From the NCBI RefSeq assembly GCF_007858975.2, contig NZ_CP042220.2, positions 2,108,001 to 2,172,000 on the forward strand: DNA of 64,000 bases, given 5' to 3'. Made by a program: the position numbers and the translations under genes. Within the stretch, counting starts at the first letter, position 1; every line of letters starts with the position of its first letter. The notes beneath the pieces were generated by a model. The model was not told where the DNA came from and searched no databases. It saw nothing but the letters and a program-made list of their open reading frames with translations. This DNA comes from Dickeya poaceiphila (GTDB taxonomy: Bacteria; Pseudomonadota; Gammaproteobacteria; Enterobacterales; Enterobacteriaceae). Positions 9,821 through 17,791 of the stretch are shown here, piece after piece.

Positions 9821-10345
9821 TTATTGAATAACGCCGCAGGCGATACGCATACCACCGCCGCCGAGTTCTTTCGGCATATCCGCGTAATTATCACCGCCGG
9901 TATGAATCATTAAGGCATGGTTTTTTACCTCTGAGAGTGATTTCAGCCGTGGAGCCAGCACCTCGTAATTGGCGGTGCCATCGGCATTGACCACCAATCC
10001 CGGCAGGTCGCCAAGGTGGCCTTTGCTATTGTAGGGGCCGAGATGTTGACCGGTTTTCTGCGGGTCCAGGTGACCACCGGCTGCCAGCGCCGGTACTTTG
10101 TTGCCATTTTGTTCACCCGGTGCGCAACTGGCATTGGTATGGACGTGGAAGCCGTGAATGCCAGGCTGCAATCCTTTCAGACTGGGGCTGAACAGCAGGC
10201 CATATTCTGTTTCGGTAATGGTGATATCGCCAAGCGTATTGCCATCTCCTGTCGGCAACGCCTCTTTTAGCGTGACCGTGGTGCTGGCCGAGTGAGCTAG
10301 CGCACTGACGAACAAGCCAGCCAGAATCAATACTTTTAGTGTCAT
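9821..10345 (-). CDS. sodC: Periplasmic copper/zinc superoxide dismutase
   Basis: 174 residues with a signal peptide (MTLKVLILAGLFVSALAHSA). The mature part is a bacterial Cu,Zn-SOD. The copper/zinc ligand region reads GFHVHTNASC, then GGHLDPQKTGQHLGPYNSKG and HLGDLPGL. The final HALMIHTGGDNYAD and GGGGMRIACGVI motifs carry the last copper histidine, the electrostatic loop and the disulfide cysteine. It removes periplasmic superoxide, including host-derived oxidative bursts. The length matches E. coli SodC (173 aa). It is transcribed alone, divergent from the following secreted-protein gene. Confidence 0.96.
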   Translation of the reverse strand: MTLKVLILAGLFVSALAHSASTTVTLKEALPTGDGNTLGDITITETEYGLLFSPSLKGLQPGIHGFHVHTNASCAPGEQNGNKVPALAAGGHLDPQKTGQHLGPYNSKGHLGDLPGLVVNADGTANYEVLAPRLKSLSEVKNHALMIHTGGDNYADMPKELGGGGMRIACGVIQ

Positions 10346-10699
10346 GATGTTCCCTTCTTTTCCATTATCGGTTTTGCTGCGTTGTGGGCATCACGCGGAA
10401 AAATCGGCGGTCATACGGAAGATATTCGGTGTCGATTTACCCAACAAAATTGCTTCACCCAACAAAACTATAGTTGGCAGGGTGAAGCACGCCAGTATTT
10501 ATAGTGACAACGTCACTTATTACTGCTGTCAATCTGGAGGTTACGCGGGATTACCACGGCGTATCGAACATCATGGGCTGCGGAATGACTAAATCACGGT
10601 AAAAACAGGAGCTATCACACTGATAAAGCAACAATTTGATATATAGTGTTATCAGGGGATGAAATATGATGAAAAAATTAGGCAGAAGGAGACGAAAAA
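10346..10699. promoter_or_regulatory. Divergent intergenic region upstream of sodC
   Basis: About 350 bp with the promoters for sodC (leftward) and the small secreted protein (rightward), plus a matS site at 10504-10516. Two copies of the motif CCAACAAAA(T/C) lie at about 10440-10465. No gene of convincing size is present apart from a 13-codon micro-frame ending at 10707. Confidence 0.4.
10504..10516. other. matS site (MatP binding, Ter macrodomain)
   Basis: GTGACAACGTCAC is an exact match to the matS consensus GTGACRNYGTCAC. MatP binds these sites across the terminus region and organises the Ter macrodomain. Two further exact matches at 48606 and 49190, and the dif and Ter sites, show that this is the right part of the chromosome. 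Confidence 0.85.
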
Positions 10700-10707
10700 A
10701 TGAGTAA
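10666..10707 (+). CDS. Possible 13-codon leader peptide
   Basis: ATG ATG AAA AAA ... encodes a very basic 13-residue peptide (MMKKLGRRRRKNE). It has an AGGGG sequence 9 bases upstream, and its stop lies just inside the next gene (start 10700), giving an 8-base overlap. It could couple translation to the downstream gene. The purine-rich Shine-Dalgarno region of the next gene would produce such codons by chance, so I hold this weakly. Confidence 0.2.
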   Translation: MMKKLGRRRRKNE

Positions 10708-11272
10708 AGGTTTGATAATGAAAGGGCTATGTGGTCTGTTGCTGACGATGCCGCTCTATGGTTTTGCCGACAATAATAATCCGGACCTGATTGCCGGTTA
10801 TACTTCTCAACAACTGGCGGATGCGTTACCGGCAGCGGTTGACGGACTTAAACGCCGAGGCGTGGAAGTGAATGCGAAAGAGCATTCGGTACAGGCTGAA
10901 TATGTGGATACCGCAACGAAACGTAAGGCGCTGGTAACTATCTATATGCCGCCGTTGGCTAACGGGCAGCAAGCCACGAGTGAAAATGAACTGGATGCCG
11001 CTGTTGCCAGTTCTGAGAAAGAGATGTTACGCCAACGGATTCGACCAGAAAAAAAGGAACTGGTTGCGGAGGACGCACCTAAATTCCGTTGTCTGCTGAC
11101 GATTCTGAATGACCAGGTGGTGCACTCACTGTGTTCAGCTGTGGTTAAAGGCCGGGTGGTGGAAATCCAGCCGGTAACACTGGTGGATAATAAAATGTTT
11201 GAACCGGCGCAACAGCGTCAGGCCAGTGCGGTGTTGGCTATTGGGAAAAACCTGCTGACACCAGCCAAATAA
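10700..11272 (+). CDS. Small secreted protein of unknown function
   Basis: 190 residues. An N-terminal signal peptide (hydrophobic core LIMKGLCGLLLTMPLYGFA, probable cleavage at FA-DNN) predicts export to the periplasm. I do not recognise the mature part. It is mixed alpha/beta in appearance, with a VTIYMPPL strand, a Glu/Arg/Lys-rich helix near 115-135 and two cysteines (RCLLTILN and HSLCSAVV) that could form a disulfide. The start has an AGGAGA ribosome site 8 bases upstream, and a good terminator follows the stop. It is probably monocistronic, between sodC and a chemoreceptor; neither neighbour suggests a function. Confidence 0.8.
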   Translation: MSKGLIMKGLCGLLLTMPLYGFADNNNPDLIAGYTSQQLADALPAAVDGLKRRGVEVNAKEHSVQAEYVDTATKRKALVTIYMPPLANGQQATSENELDAAVASSEKEMLRQRIRPEKKELVAEDAPKFRCLLTILNDQVVHSLCSAVVKGRVVEIQPVTLVDNKMFEPAQQRQASAVLAIGKNLLTPAK

Positions 11273-11294
11273 CAGACTGCAATGTGAGCGTGTA

Positions 11295-11320
11295 GCCCTG
11301 CCTGATGGCGGGGTTTTTTT
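11295..11320 (+). terminator. Rho-independent terminator of the secreted-protein gene
   Basis: GCCCTGCC-TGAT-GGCGGGG followed by seven T residues: a GC-rich stem with a four-base loop and a T-tract, 23 bases after the stop codon at 11272. Confidence 0.9.
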
Positions 11321-11387
11321 GGTCTCCCCCCCCCAAATTTGATGAAAAAAAATCATTTTTGATTTTTGCAAATCACTATTTCAATAA

Positions 11388-11409
11388 AAATGTGATTAAA
11401 ATCACTTTT
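11388..11409. promoter_or_regulatory. CRP-like operator upstream of the chemoreceptor gene
   Basis: AAATGTGATTAAAATCACTTTT matches the CRP consensus AAATGTGA-N6-TCACATTT at all but one of the defined positions. It lies about 90 bp upstream of the chemoreceptor start. TCCGATAA at 11435-11442 resembles a sigma-28 -10 element (GCCGATAA), but no good -35 partner is visible. Confidence 0.6.
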
Positions 11410-11499
11410 TGTTGCTGCAAAAAAACCAATTATTTCCGATAAGTAAAAATATGCGTGCAATTTTTTCACGATGTTATCACCCAGTCGGAGACGTTAAGG

Positions 11500-13449
11500 A
11501 TGAGTGTGTTTGGGAATTATCTGAGGAATCTAAAGATCTCTCACAAGCTGTATGGCGGATTTGGCATTGTGCTGCTGCTGGTTATTTTGGCGTCAACTTT
11601 TAGTTCGGTTCGTTTTTTCATGATTCGGGACTTGTATAGTAAAAGCTCGATTATGAATGAAATGGGCAATTTTATTGATCTCACCCGAATTTCCCGAATT
11701 AAATTTACCTATACCCTCAATAACGAAAACCTCACCAATCTGGACAAGTATCTTGAGCAAGCTCGTCGGTTAAATGAAAAAGTGAATGCACTGAATTGGG
11801 ATGAGACTTACCAGAATGATTTTAAAAATGTGGCGCAGGATTTCACCGATTACGGCAAAAATATTGATCGTATCAAAACCAGTGTTAATGGTATGAACGA
11901 GGTCACAAAAGACATCACGGCGCTTGACCAGAAAGCCACCCTGAGCGATGCGCTTTATACTAGTTCAAATGATATCAATTTGTTACGCCAGTATCATCAG
12001 ACCAGCATACTCTATGCACAACTGGTGGATAAAGTGCACTTGTTGCAAAAAGAAAACAGCGACGCTGCGTTCAAAGCTATGCAGAGCGTTTATGAGCAGG
12101 CGAAAAAATCCTTCGATAACCTGAATGGGGCACTTCCTGCCGAGTTGAGAAATAGCGTCAGCGAGCTTGGTAACCGAATTGAGCATTACAACCAGAGCGG
12201 GGTGAAATATAGCGATAAACTTAATCAGTTAAGAGCGTCTGATTCCGATCTCAGGGCAATCGGAGATAAATTGATTAATGACATCGGTGTGATTCTTAAA
12301 AAAATTGGTGCCCGTAATAACGATGTTATCGAGAATTCAGTGTTCCAGACGGTCATTTCTGGTATTGCCGCTGTGATTATGGGGGTATTTATTTCCTGGT
12401 CGGTCACTCGCCAGATAACCCGACCGGTGATTGCTAACCTGAAACTGGCGGAAAAAATTGCCGGTGGTGACTTGTCTGCCAGTGTGACGGTAGAGCGGCA
12501 TGATGAGCTGGGGCAACTGACCCAGGCTATGATGTTAATGACTGAAAAGCTGCGTCAGTTGATTGCCGATATCCGGCACAGTGTCTACAGCGTGGCGAAA
12601 GCCTCTTCGGATATCGCAGCCGGCAATAACGACCTGTCTTCGCGTACTGAGCAGCAATCGTCGGCCATTGTGGAAACCGCCGCCAGCATGGAACAACTTA
12701 CCGCCACAGTGAAAAATAATGCCGACAATGCCCGCCATGCCAGCCAGATTTCCGAGCAGGCATCTGATAATGCCAATCGGGGCGGTGAGATTATTCATAA
12801 GGTCATTCAGACGATGGATGACATATCCGGCAGTTCGAAAAAGATTTCTGATATTACTACCGTCATCAACAGTATTGCATTTCAGACTAATATCCTCGCG
12901 CTTAACGCTGCGGTAGAAGCGGCACGTGCAGGGGAACAAGGGCGTGGTTTTGCCGTCGTCGCTGGCGAGGTGCGCAATCTGGCACAACGCAGTTCTCAAG
13001 CGGCCAAAGAGATTGAGGGCTTGATCTCAGAATCGGTTTCACGGGTTAGCACGGGTACGGTGCTGGTTTCGGATGCGGGAAGTGCAATGGATGATATTGT
13101 GTCGTCCGTCAAGCGGGTACACGACATTATGGGGGAAATCGCTTCCGCGTCGGATGAGCAAAGTCGCGGCATCGCGCAAATTGGCGCGGCGGTGTCAGAA
13201 ATGGATACCACTATTCAGCAAAATGCTGCGATGGTGAATGAGTCGTCCGCGGCGGCGAATTCACTGGAAGATGAAGCAGCGAAACTATCACGGCTTGTGT
13301 CGGTATTCCGTCTGTCGGCGCAGGATGAACCACAGGCCTCAGGTTATATGGCTGGTCATCCGCGTCTTGCTGATACCGCCAGTCGGCCAGCGATATTGCC
13401 GGTCAATCGTTCAGCCAGTGCATCAGCGGATAACTGGACAACGTTCTGA
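11500..13449 (+). CDS. Transmembrane methyl-accepting chemotaxis protein (HBM-like sensor)
   Basis: 649 residues from the ATG at 11500, which has GGAG 9 bases upstream; a longer frame from 11455 is less likely. Topology: TM1 at about 18-40, a periplasmic helical domain of about 240 residues (42-280), TM2 at about 281-301, then HAMP and the MCP signalling domain. The tip contains [20 protein letters not shown]. The C-terminus is NWTTF, a variant of the NWETF pentapeptide that binds CheR/CheB. The periplasmic part is longer than a Tar-type four-helix bundle and fits a helical bimodular (HBM) domain, known in Pseudomonas McpS as an organic-acid sensor; that assignment is inference. A CRP-like site lies upstream. 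Confidence 0.93.
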   Translation: MSVFGNYLRNLKISHKLYGGFGIVLLLVILASTFSSVRFFMIRDLYSKSSIMNEMGNFIDLTRISRIKFTYTLNNENLTNLDKYLEQARRLNEKVNALNWDETYQNDFKNVAQDFTDYGKNIDRIKTSVNGMNEVTKDITALDQKATLSDALYTSSNDINLLRQYHQTSILYAQLVDKVHLLQKENSDAAFKAMQSVYEQAKKSFDNLNGALPAELRNSVSELGNRIEHYNQSGVKYSDKLNQLRASDSDLRAIGDKLINDIGVILKKIGARNNDVIENSVFQTVISGIAAVIMGVFISWSVTRQITRPVIANLKLAEKIAGGDLSASVTVERHDELGQLTQAMMLMTEKLRQLIADIRHSVYSVAKASSDIAAGNNDLSSRTEQQSSAIVETAASMEQLTATVKNNADNARHASQISEQASDNANRGGEIIHKVIQTMDDISGSSKKISDITTVINSIAFQTNILALNAAVEAARAGEQGRGFAVVAGEVRNLAQRSSQAAKEIEGLISESVSRVSTGTVLVSDAGSAMDDIVSSVKRVHDIMGEIASASDEQSRGIAQIGAAVSEMDTTIQQNAAMVNESSAAANSLEDEAAKLSRLVSVFRLSAQDEPQASGYMAGHPRLADTASRPAILPVNRSASASADNWTTF

Positions 13450-13475
13450 GTCTTGTTTTCAGGATGACGAGTAAA

Positions 13476-13501
13476 AACGGCAGGCCTGATGGCCTGCCGT
13501 T
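13476..13501. terminator. Terminator hairpin after the chemoreceptor gene
   Basis: A perfect 11-bp inverted repeat (AACGGCAGGCC) with loop TGAT lies 27 bases after the stop codon. An A-run precedes it and no long T-run follows, so it may work better for leftward transcription coming from padC. Confidence 0.65.
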
Positions 13502-13633
13502 GCGTGTTATAGGGGATATTTGAGCGTTCTATATTCAGCCTGTGATGCGGTCTACCCTGATGCCGATGTATGACGTGAAGAAAATAGGGCAATGGGAAAA
13601 AACGGCGAACCGGGCGGTGCGCCGTCGGGCGCG

Positions 13634-14140
13634 TTAGCGCAGGTTTTGCGGGAAATTGGCCGGCAGATCGCTGGCGGGGCAATTGATAACGCTATTGTCG
13701 TTTTCGCCACAGTCGCGCACAAAAGTGATGGTAGCGAATTCGTCAATCACTTCAGTCGGGTAGGCCGGGCCTGCCGTACGATAGGATTCCATCAGCGGAA
13801 TGTGATCATTCTGGAAGCACACGGTTTTTTCCGGATTGTTGATCACCCAGCGAGGGAAGAATATGGTGCCGTGGAAAATCCGGTCACCCAGATTGACGAT
13901 CAAACTCACGTCGGTACCGGTTGGTTCGGTCCAGGATATTTTGTAGACGTCGCGGGCGACGCGGGCGATAAACACCTGCTGATCTTTCACCCAGCGGTTG
14001 GCCACAATACCGCTATGAATGCGGTAATCCAGCGTGTGGTCATTTTTCACGTAGATCTCGTAATTCCAGCCGTTGTCGTAGGTATAAACCAGATGTTTTC
14101 CCACAAAACCGCTGAGATCCTGTTTGTCGAAATTGCTCAT
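13634..14140 (-). CDS. padC: Phenolic acid decarboxylase
   Basis: 168 residues, the usual size of bacterial phenolic acid decarboxylases, which remove CO2 from ferulic, p-coumaric and caffeic acids and detoxify plant hydroxycinnamates. Family stretches are visible: FVGKHLVYTYDNGWNYEIYV near the start, YRIHSGIVANRWV, KISWTEPTGTDVSL, and FHGTIFFPRWV with HIPLMESYR, including the tyrosines and glutamate of the active-site beta-barrel. The frame runs 47 codons further upstream, but the ATG at 14140 has an AGGAAAA ribosome site and starts the conserved protein. The divergent LysR-type gene is the obvious regulator, and the function fits life in plant tissue. Confidence 0.93.
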   Translation of the reverse strand: MSNFDKQDLSGFVGKHLVYTYDNGWNYEIYVKNDHTLDYRIHSGIVANRWVKDQQVFIARVARDVYKISWTEPTGTDVSLIVNLGDRIFHGTIFFPRWVINNPEKTVCFQNDHIPLMESYRTAGPAYPTEVIDEFATITFVRDCGENDNSVINCPASDLPANFPQNLR

Positions 14141-14213
14141 ACTATTTTCCTTTTTGTTGGCTGGAGAGCAGTATAAAGACGAGTTAAGTTGATGAATAAC
14201 ACTGTTTTTAGCG

Positions 14214-14233
14214 CTAATTGATTTGATAATTAG
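14214..14233. promoter_or_regulatory. Candidate LysR-regulator operator between padC and its regulator
   Basis: CTAATT-N8-AATTAG forms a dyad containing a T-N11-A arrangement, the usual shape of a LysR-type binding site. It sits about 75 bp upstream of the padC start and 47 bp upstream of the regulator start, where it could control both genes. Confidence 0.45.
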
Positions 14234-14279
14234 ATGAATAAAGAGATGAACCGAGCGTGATGTGAAGGGCAGTTGAAAC

Positions 14280-15182
14280 ATGATGTTGACGAAAACGACA
14301 CTGGAACAATGGACACTGCTACAGGCCGTAGTGGAGTTGGGTGGTTTTGCCCCGGCGGCACAAGCGTTTAATCGCAGCCAGTCTTCAATCAGTTATCAAT
14401 TGTCGTTGATGCAGGAGCGGTTGGGGGTGACGCTGCTGGAACCATCCGGACGTCGGACGGTGCTGACCGCGCAAGGGCAGCAACTGCTGACGCAGGTGAT
14501 TCCGCTGCTACATGCCTTTCAGGCGTTAGAATGGCGGGCGGATGTGCTGCGCAGAGGTGGGCGAGCGAGGATCGATTTGGTAGTGGACAGCATTTTCCCC
14601 AAACCGACCTTGTTTTCTGCGCTGCGCACCTTCCAGTTGCGTTATCCACATACGCAGGTTCATCTGATGGAAGTGCTGCGCAGCGAAAGCCGGGCGCAAC
14701 TGGCGGGGTATCAGGCAGATATCTGGTTGATTTCCCAACCGTGGGAGGGCGTGAATCGTGGGAGATTGCTGATGGAAATGGCGTTTGTGGCCGTCGCCCG
14801 GTCTGACCACCCGTTGCACCAACTGGCCGCACCGTTGTCGTTTGCGGATCTTGGCGCGTATCCGCTGATTGAAATTATTGATAGACAACAGCAGAAAGAC
14901 AGTCTGCATAAACCGGCCAACGCTGAAAACTGGACGTTTACGACGGTGGAGGCGGCGTTGGAAGCGGTAATGCATGGCGTTGGCTACGGCTGGATGCCGG
15001 AAACCCTTATCGTATCTGGGCTGGCATCGGGTGAACTGAAATTATTGCCATTACCGCAAGGTGGGCGGCGTTTTACGCCGCTGTATCTGGTAGTGGAGGA
15101 AGAAAAGCAACCCTGCGATACCGAAGTCGCTACGCTGGTATCATTGCTGACGGAAGCAACTGCTACGCTGAATTCTGAGTGA
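14280..15182 (+). CDS. LysR-family transcription regulator, probable regulator of padC
   Basis: 300 residues. The N-terminal winged helix-turn-helix (about 1-65) has the LysR pattern: LEQWTLLQAVVELGGFAPAA, then FNRSQSSISYQLSLMQERLG as recognition helix, and LLEPSGRRTVLTAQG. The C-terminal periplasmic-binding-protein-like domain (about 90-295) would bind the inducer. The gene is divergent from padC, with 139 bp between the two starts and a dyad in between, so it most likely senses hydroxycinnamates and activates padC; this is inferred from arrangement only. Two ATG codons (14280, 14283) are possible starts. A two-way terminator follows it. Confidence 0.88.
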   Translation: MMLTKTTLEQWTLLQAVVELGGFAPAAQAFNRSQSSISYQLSLMQERLGVTLLEPSGRRTVLTAQGQQLLTQVIPLLHAFQALEWRADVLRRGGRARIDLVVDSIFPKPTLFSALRTFQLRYPHTQVHLMEVLRSESRAQLAGYQADIWLISQPWEGVNRGRLLMEMAFVAVARSDHPLHQLAAPLSFADLGAYPLIEIIDRQQQKDSLHKPANAENWTFTTVEAALEAVMHGVGYGWMPETLIVSGLASGELKLLPLPQGGRRFTPLYLVVEEEKQPCDTEVATLVSLLTEATATLNSE

Positions 15183-15191
15183 CATTGTTAC

Positions 15192-15219
15192 TTTTACGGC
15201 AGTACACACTGCCGTAAAA
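15192..15219. terminator. Bidirectional terminator between the LysR and ROK genes
   Basis: A perfect 12-bp inverted repeat TTTTACGGCAGT/ACTGCCGTAAAA with a 4-base loop lies between the convergent LysR-family and ROK-family genes. The flanking T and A runs give a terminator shape in both directions. Confidence 0.8.
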
Positions 15220-15225
15220 CCGAAT

Positions 15226-16350
15226 TCAGGTAAAATAACGTGCTTTTAATGGCATTAACGCCGCACCCAGCACCGCCGGGTCGTGCTGGATCTGGCTCAG
15301 CAAGAGTCGCGGATAATGAGCGGCATGGCCATACCGAGGCGGCAGCTCGGTTGGCGGTACGCTGAGCAGCATCTCACCTAATGCCATCGGCAGTTCGCCG
15401 CCAAACACGATGGCGGCAGGGTCTACTACCGCACGCATCGCATCAATCGCCCGATTCAGGTAGGGCCTGATTTCTTCCACCCAGTCGCGTACACCCGGCC
15501 ATTGCGGGTCGAACTGCTGGCGCAGTGTGCTCACGTGTTGGATATCGATACCGTGCGCGTTGAGCCGCTTGAGCAACTCTCCCAACGCCGGCCTTGAGTG
15601 GAATTCCTGTTCGGTATAAATACGGCTGATTTCCCCGGCATTGCCGAACGAACCGGAAAAGGGTTGACCGTTAAGGATAAGCCCTGCGCCAAAGCCATAG
15701 TTGAATGACAGGTAGCCAAAGGTTGGGTAGTGCAGGCCTGCGCCCAGTACGGATTCACCAATCGCACCGGTGGTGGAGTTGTTCTCCGTCCAGACGTTGA
15801 GATCAAACAGGGTTTCCAGTTCGCTTTTGAGATCAACCAATGACCAGTCGCGCAGCGGCTCCGGTGCATTGAACAACCGGTTATCTCCTATCAGATAACC
15901 GGCGATGGCAAACCCGACGCCCACAACGGCTGGCGCAGGAATAGCATATTGGTGCAGCGCCTTACGTACCTGTTCTTTTAGCGTAAACATGGCCCGCGTA
16001 CGGTCATCCAGCGGAATATCCAGCGTTTCTTCGTGCAACACCTGGCAACTGAAGTCACACAAGCAAAATGCCAGCGTATCGGTATTCACCGAGATGCCGA
16101 TGCTGTAACGCGCAGCTGGCGCCAGTTCCAGCGCCGGGCTGGGTTTGCCGCGCCCGTGTACGATGTTTTCACCCAGTTGCAGCAATCCGCGCTCCAGCAG
16201 GCTATCAATAATGCGATGCACGGACGGTTGGGTGAGATTGGTCTGCGGTGAAATCGCAGAACGCATGATGCTTCGGTGACGTCGGACAATATCCAGAATC
16301 ATGCGTTCGTTCACGGTGGCACTTTCGTTATCGTGAAGTATTGGCCGCAT
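15226..16350 (-). CDS. ROK-family transcription regulator, zinc cluster missing
   Basis: 374 residues. The N-terminal helix-turn-helix (about 12-60) reads ERMILDIVRRHRSIMRSAIS, then TNLTQPSVHRIIDSLLERGLL. The ROK sugar-kinase-like domain follows (about 80-370), with VVGVGFAIAGYL, the WTENNSTTGAIGE catalytic-type segment, and AAIVFGGELP. The family motif CxCGxxGCxE, present in Mlc in this window, is absent: the corresponding stretch reads GNAGEISRIYTEQEF with no cysteines. The gene is divergent from the ABC importer operon and is probably its repressor. The effector is perhaps the released sugar or polyol; that is inference. Confidence 0.88.
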   Translation of the reverse strand: MRPILHDNESATVNERMILDIVRRHRSIMRSAISPQTNLTQPSVHRIIDSLLERGLLQLGENIVHGRGKPSPALELAPAARYSIGISVNTDTLAFCLCDFSCQVLHEETLDIPLDDRTRAMFTLKEQVRKALHQYAIPAPAVVGVGFAIAGYLIGDNRLFNAPEPLRDWSLVDLKSELETLFDLNVWTENNSTTGAIGESVLGAGLHYPTFGYLSFNYGFGAGLILNGQPFSGSFGNAGEISRIYTEQEFHSRPALGELLKRLNAHGIDIQHVSTLRQQFDPQWPGVRDWVEEIRPYLNRAIDAMRAVVDPAAIVFGGELPMALGEMLLSVPPTELPPRYGHAAHYPRLLLSQIQHDPAVLGAALMPLKARYFT

Positions 16351-16711
16351 CAGGGACAGACTCCCGTGCGTATGCTCATAGTGTGTAGATCCTTTTTATA
16401 TTGCCAGATTGTGCAGTTAGCCTCTGGTTCATAATGGCATATTATAAATTAGATAATGTCAATAATTAAATATTATGAATGATAATTACATTTTTCATCG
16501 TATACAACCTGATAAATGAAGTCGATTGTACCTGCATTTATAGGTTGTTTTTATATATTCATTTACATATCAGTTTGTTATTTCATTCACTTCCAGTGAC
16601 ATATTCGCAACATATCTGTCATCATTATTATGCATAATGCATTATAAATTGAATTGGCAGTGTTTTTACCTTGTGGAATAGGCGCGTTGCGACCTACTGG
16701 AGAGCATGTGA
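16351..16711. promoter_or_regulatory. Divergent control region with two similar operator-like sites
   Basis: About 360 bp of AT-rich DNA between the ROK regulator and the ABC operon. Two related dyads stand out. ATAAT-GGCAT-ATTAT lies at 16431-16445 and the perfect 12-bp palindrome ATAATGCATTAT at 16634-16645. Both are followed directly by AAATT. They are about 200 bp apart, one close to each gene, which would allow a regulator to bridge them. No coding frame of interest is present. Confidence 0.5.
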
Positions 16712-17791
16712 ATGGGTAGACTGGAAGTAGAACGTGCCAGCGTGGCTTATGGCGATGTGCCCGTTCTCAAGGGAGTATCGTTCGATGTTAATGAAGGCGA
16801 ATTCGTTACCTTGCTGGGACCATCCGGGTGCGGCAAAACCACGTTATTGCGTGCTATTGCCGGGTTTGTGCCGCTGGACGACGGACGCATCTGTATTGGT
16901 GGACGAAACATGAACGGCCTGGAGCCGGAAAAGCGCAATACGGCGATGTGCTTTCAATCCTATGCGTTGTTTCCGCATCTGACGGTATCGGAAAACATTG
17001 CTTTTGGATTGCAACAACGGAATACACCACGGGAGACACTAAGCCACCGGGTAGTGGAAATGGCGCTGACCGTGGCAATGGCCGGGCATCTGGACAAATT
17101 ACCTGCTCAGTTATCAGGCGGGCAGCAACAGCGGGTGGCGCTGGCGCGCTCAATGGCAGTGCGACCGGATGTGATGCTGTTCGATGAGCCGCTATCCAAT
17201 CTGGATGCCCGGTTGCGTGAGCAACTGCGGTTACAGATCCGCACTCTGCAACGTAAACACGGTTTTACCGCGGTTTATGTCACGCATGACCAGGCTGAAG
17301 CACTGGCAATGTCCGACAGGGTGATAGTCATGCACGGCGGCAGTATTATTCAGACCGGCACGCCGCAGGAAATTTATCACCAGCCAGTCAATCGCTTTGT
17401 CGCTGATTTTATTGGTACGGCCAACATCATGACAGGCACGGTCACATCGCGGGATGACGATAACGGATACTACCGGGTGGTGACCGCATTGGGTGAATTC
17501 GTGGTGACGTCGGATGATCCGCCAGCTCATGAGCGTATTTATCTGTGCTGGCGTCCGGAAAAAGCCTGTCTGCTATCAACGTCTGCGCTGGGGCAGAACA
17601 TCTTTGCGTTGCGCGTTAAGCGCCATACCTTTCTTGGCAACCTGACGGATGTCGAAGGTTGTCTTCCCGATAACAATACCCTGTGTTTCCGCATCCAGTT
17701 GTTGGGATACCAGCCGCTACTGGAGGGTGAAACCTACTATTTTTCGCTGGCGCCAGATGCACTGCGGTTCTTGCGCGAGGGGGTGGCATGA
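16712..17791 (+). CDS. ABC importer ATPase (PotA/FbpC-like)
   Basis: 359 residues. The ATPase domain (about 1-235) carries the Walker A motif GPSGCGKTT near residue 37, the Q-loop in CFQSYALFPHL, the signature LSGGQQQRVALARS, the Walker B segment VMLFDEPLSNLDA and the switch histidine in VYVTHDQAEALA. The C-terminal 110 residues form a TOBE-type regulatory domain. This architecture is that of spermidine/putrescine, ferric iron and phosphonate importers. The stop codon overlaps the next start (ATGA at 17788), so translation is coupled to the first permease. It is the first gene of the operon divergent from the ROK regulator. Confidence 0.95.
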   Translation: MGRLEVERASVAYGDVPVLKGVSFDVNEGEFVTLLGPSGCGKTTLLRAIAGFVPLDDGRICIGGRNMNGLEPEKRNTAMCFQSYALFPHLTVSENIAFGLQQRNTPRETLSHRVVEMALTVAMAGHLDKLPAQLSGGQQQRVALARSMAVRPDVMLFDEPLSNLDARLREQLRLQIRTLQRKHGFTAVYVTHDQAEALAMSDRVIVMHGGSIIQTGTPQEIYHQPVNRFVADFIGTANIMTGTVTSRDDDNGYYRVVTALGEFVVTSDDPPAHERIYLCWRPEKACLLSTSALGQNIFALRVKRHTFLGNLTDVEGCLPDNNTLCFRIQLLGYQPLLEGETYYFSLAPDALRFLREGVA

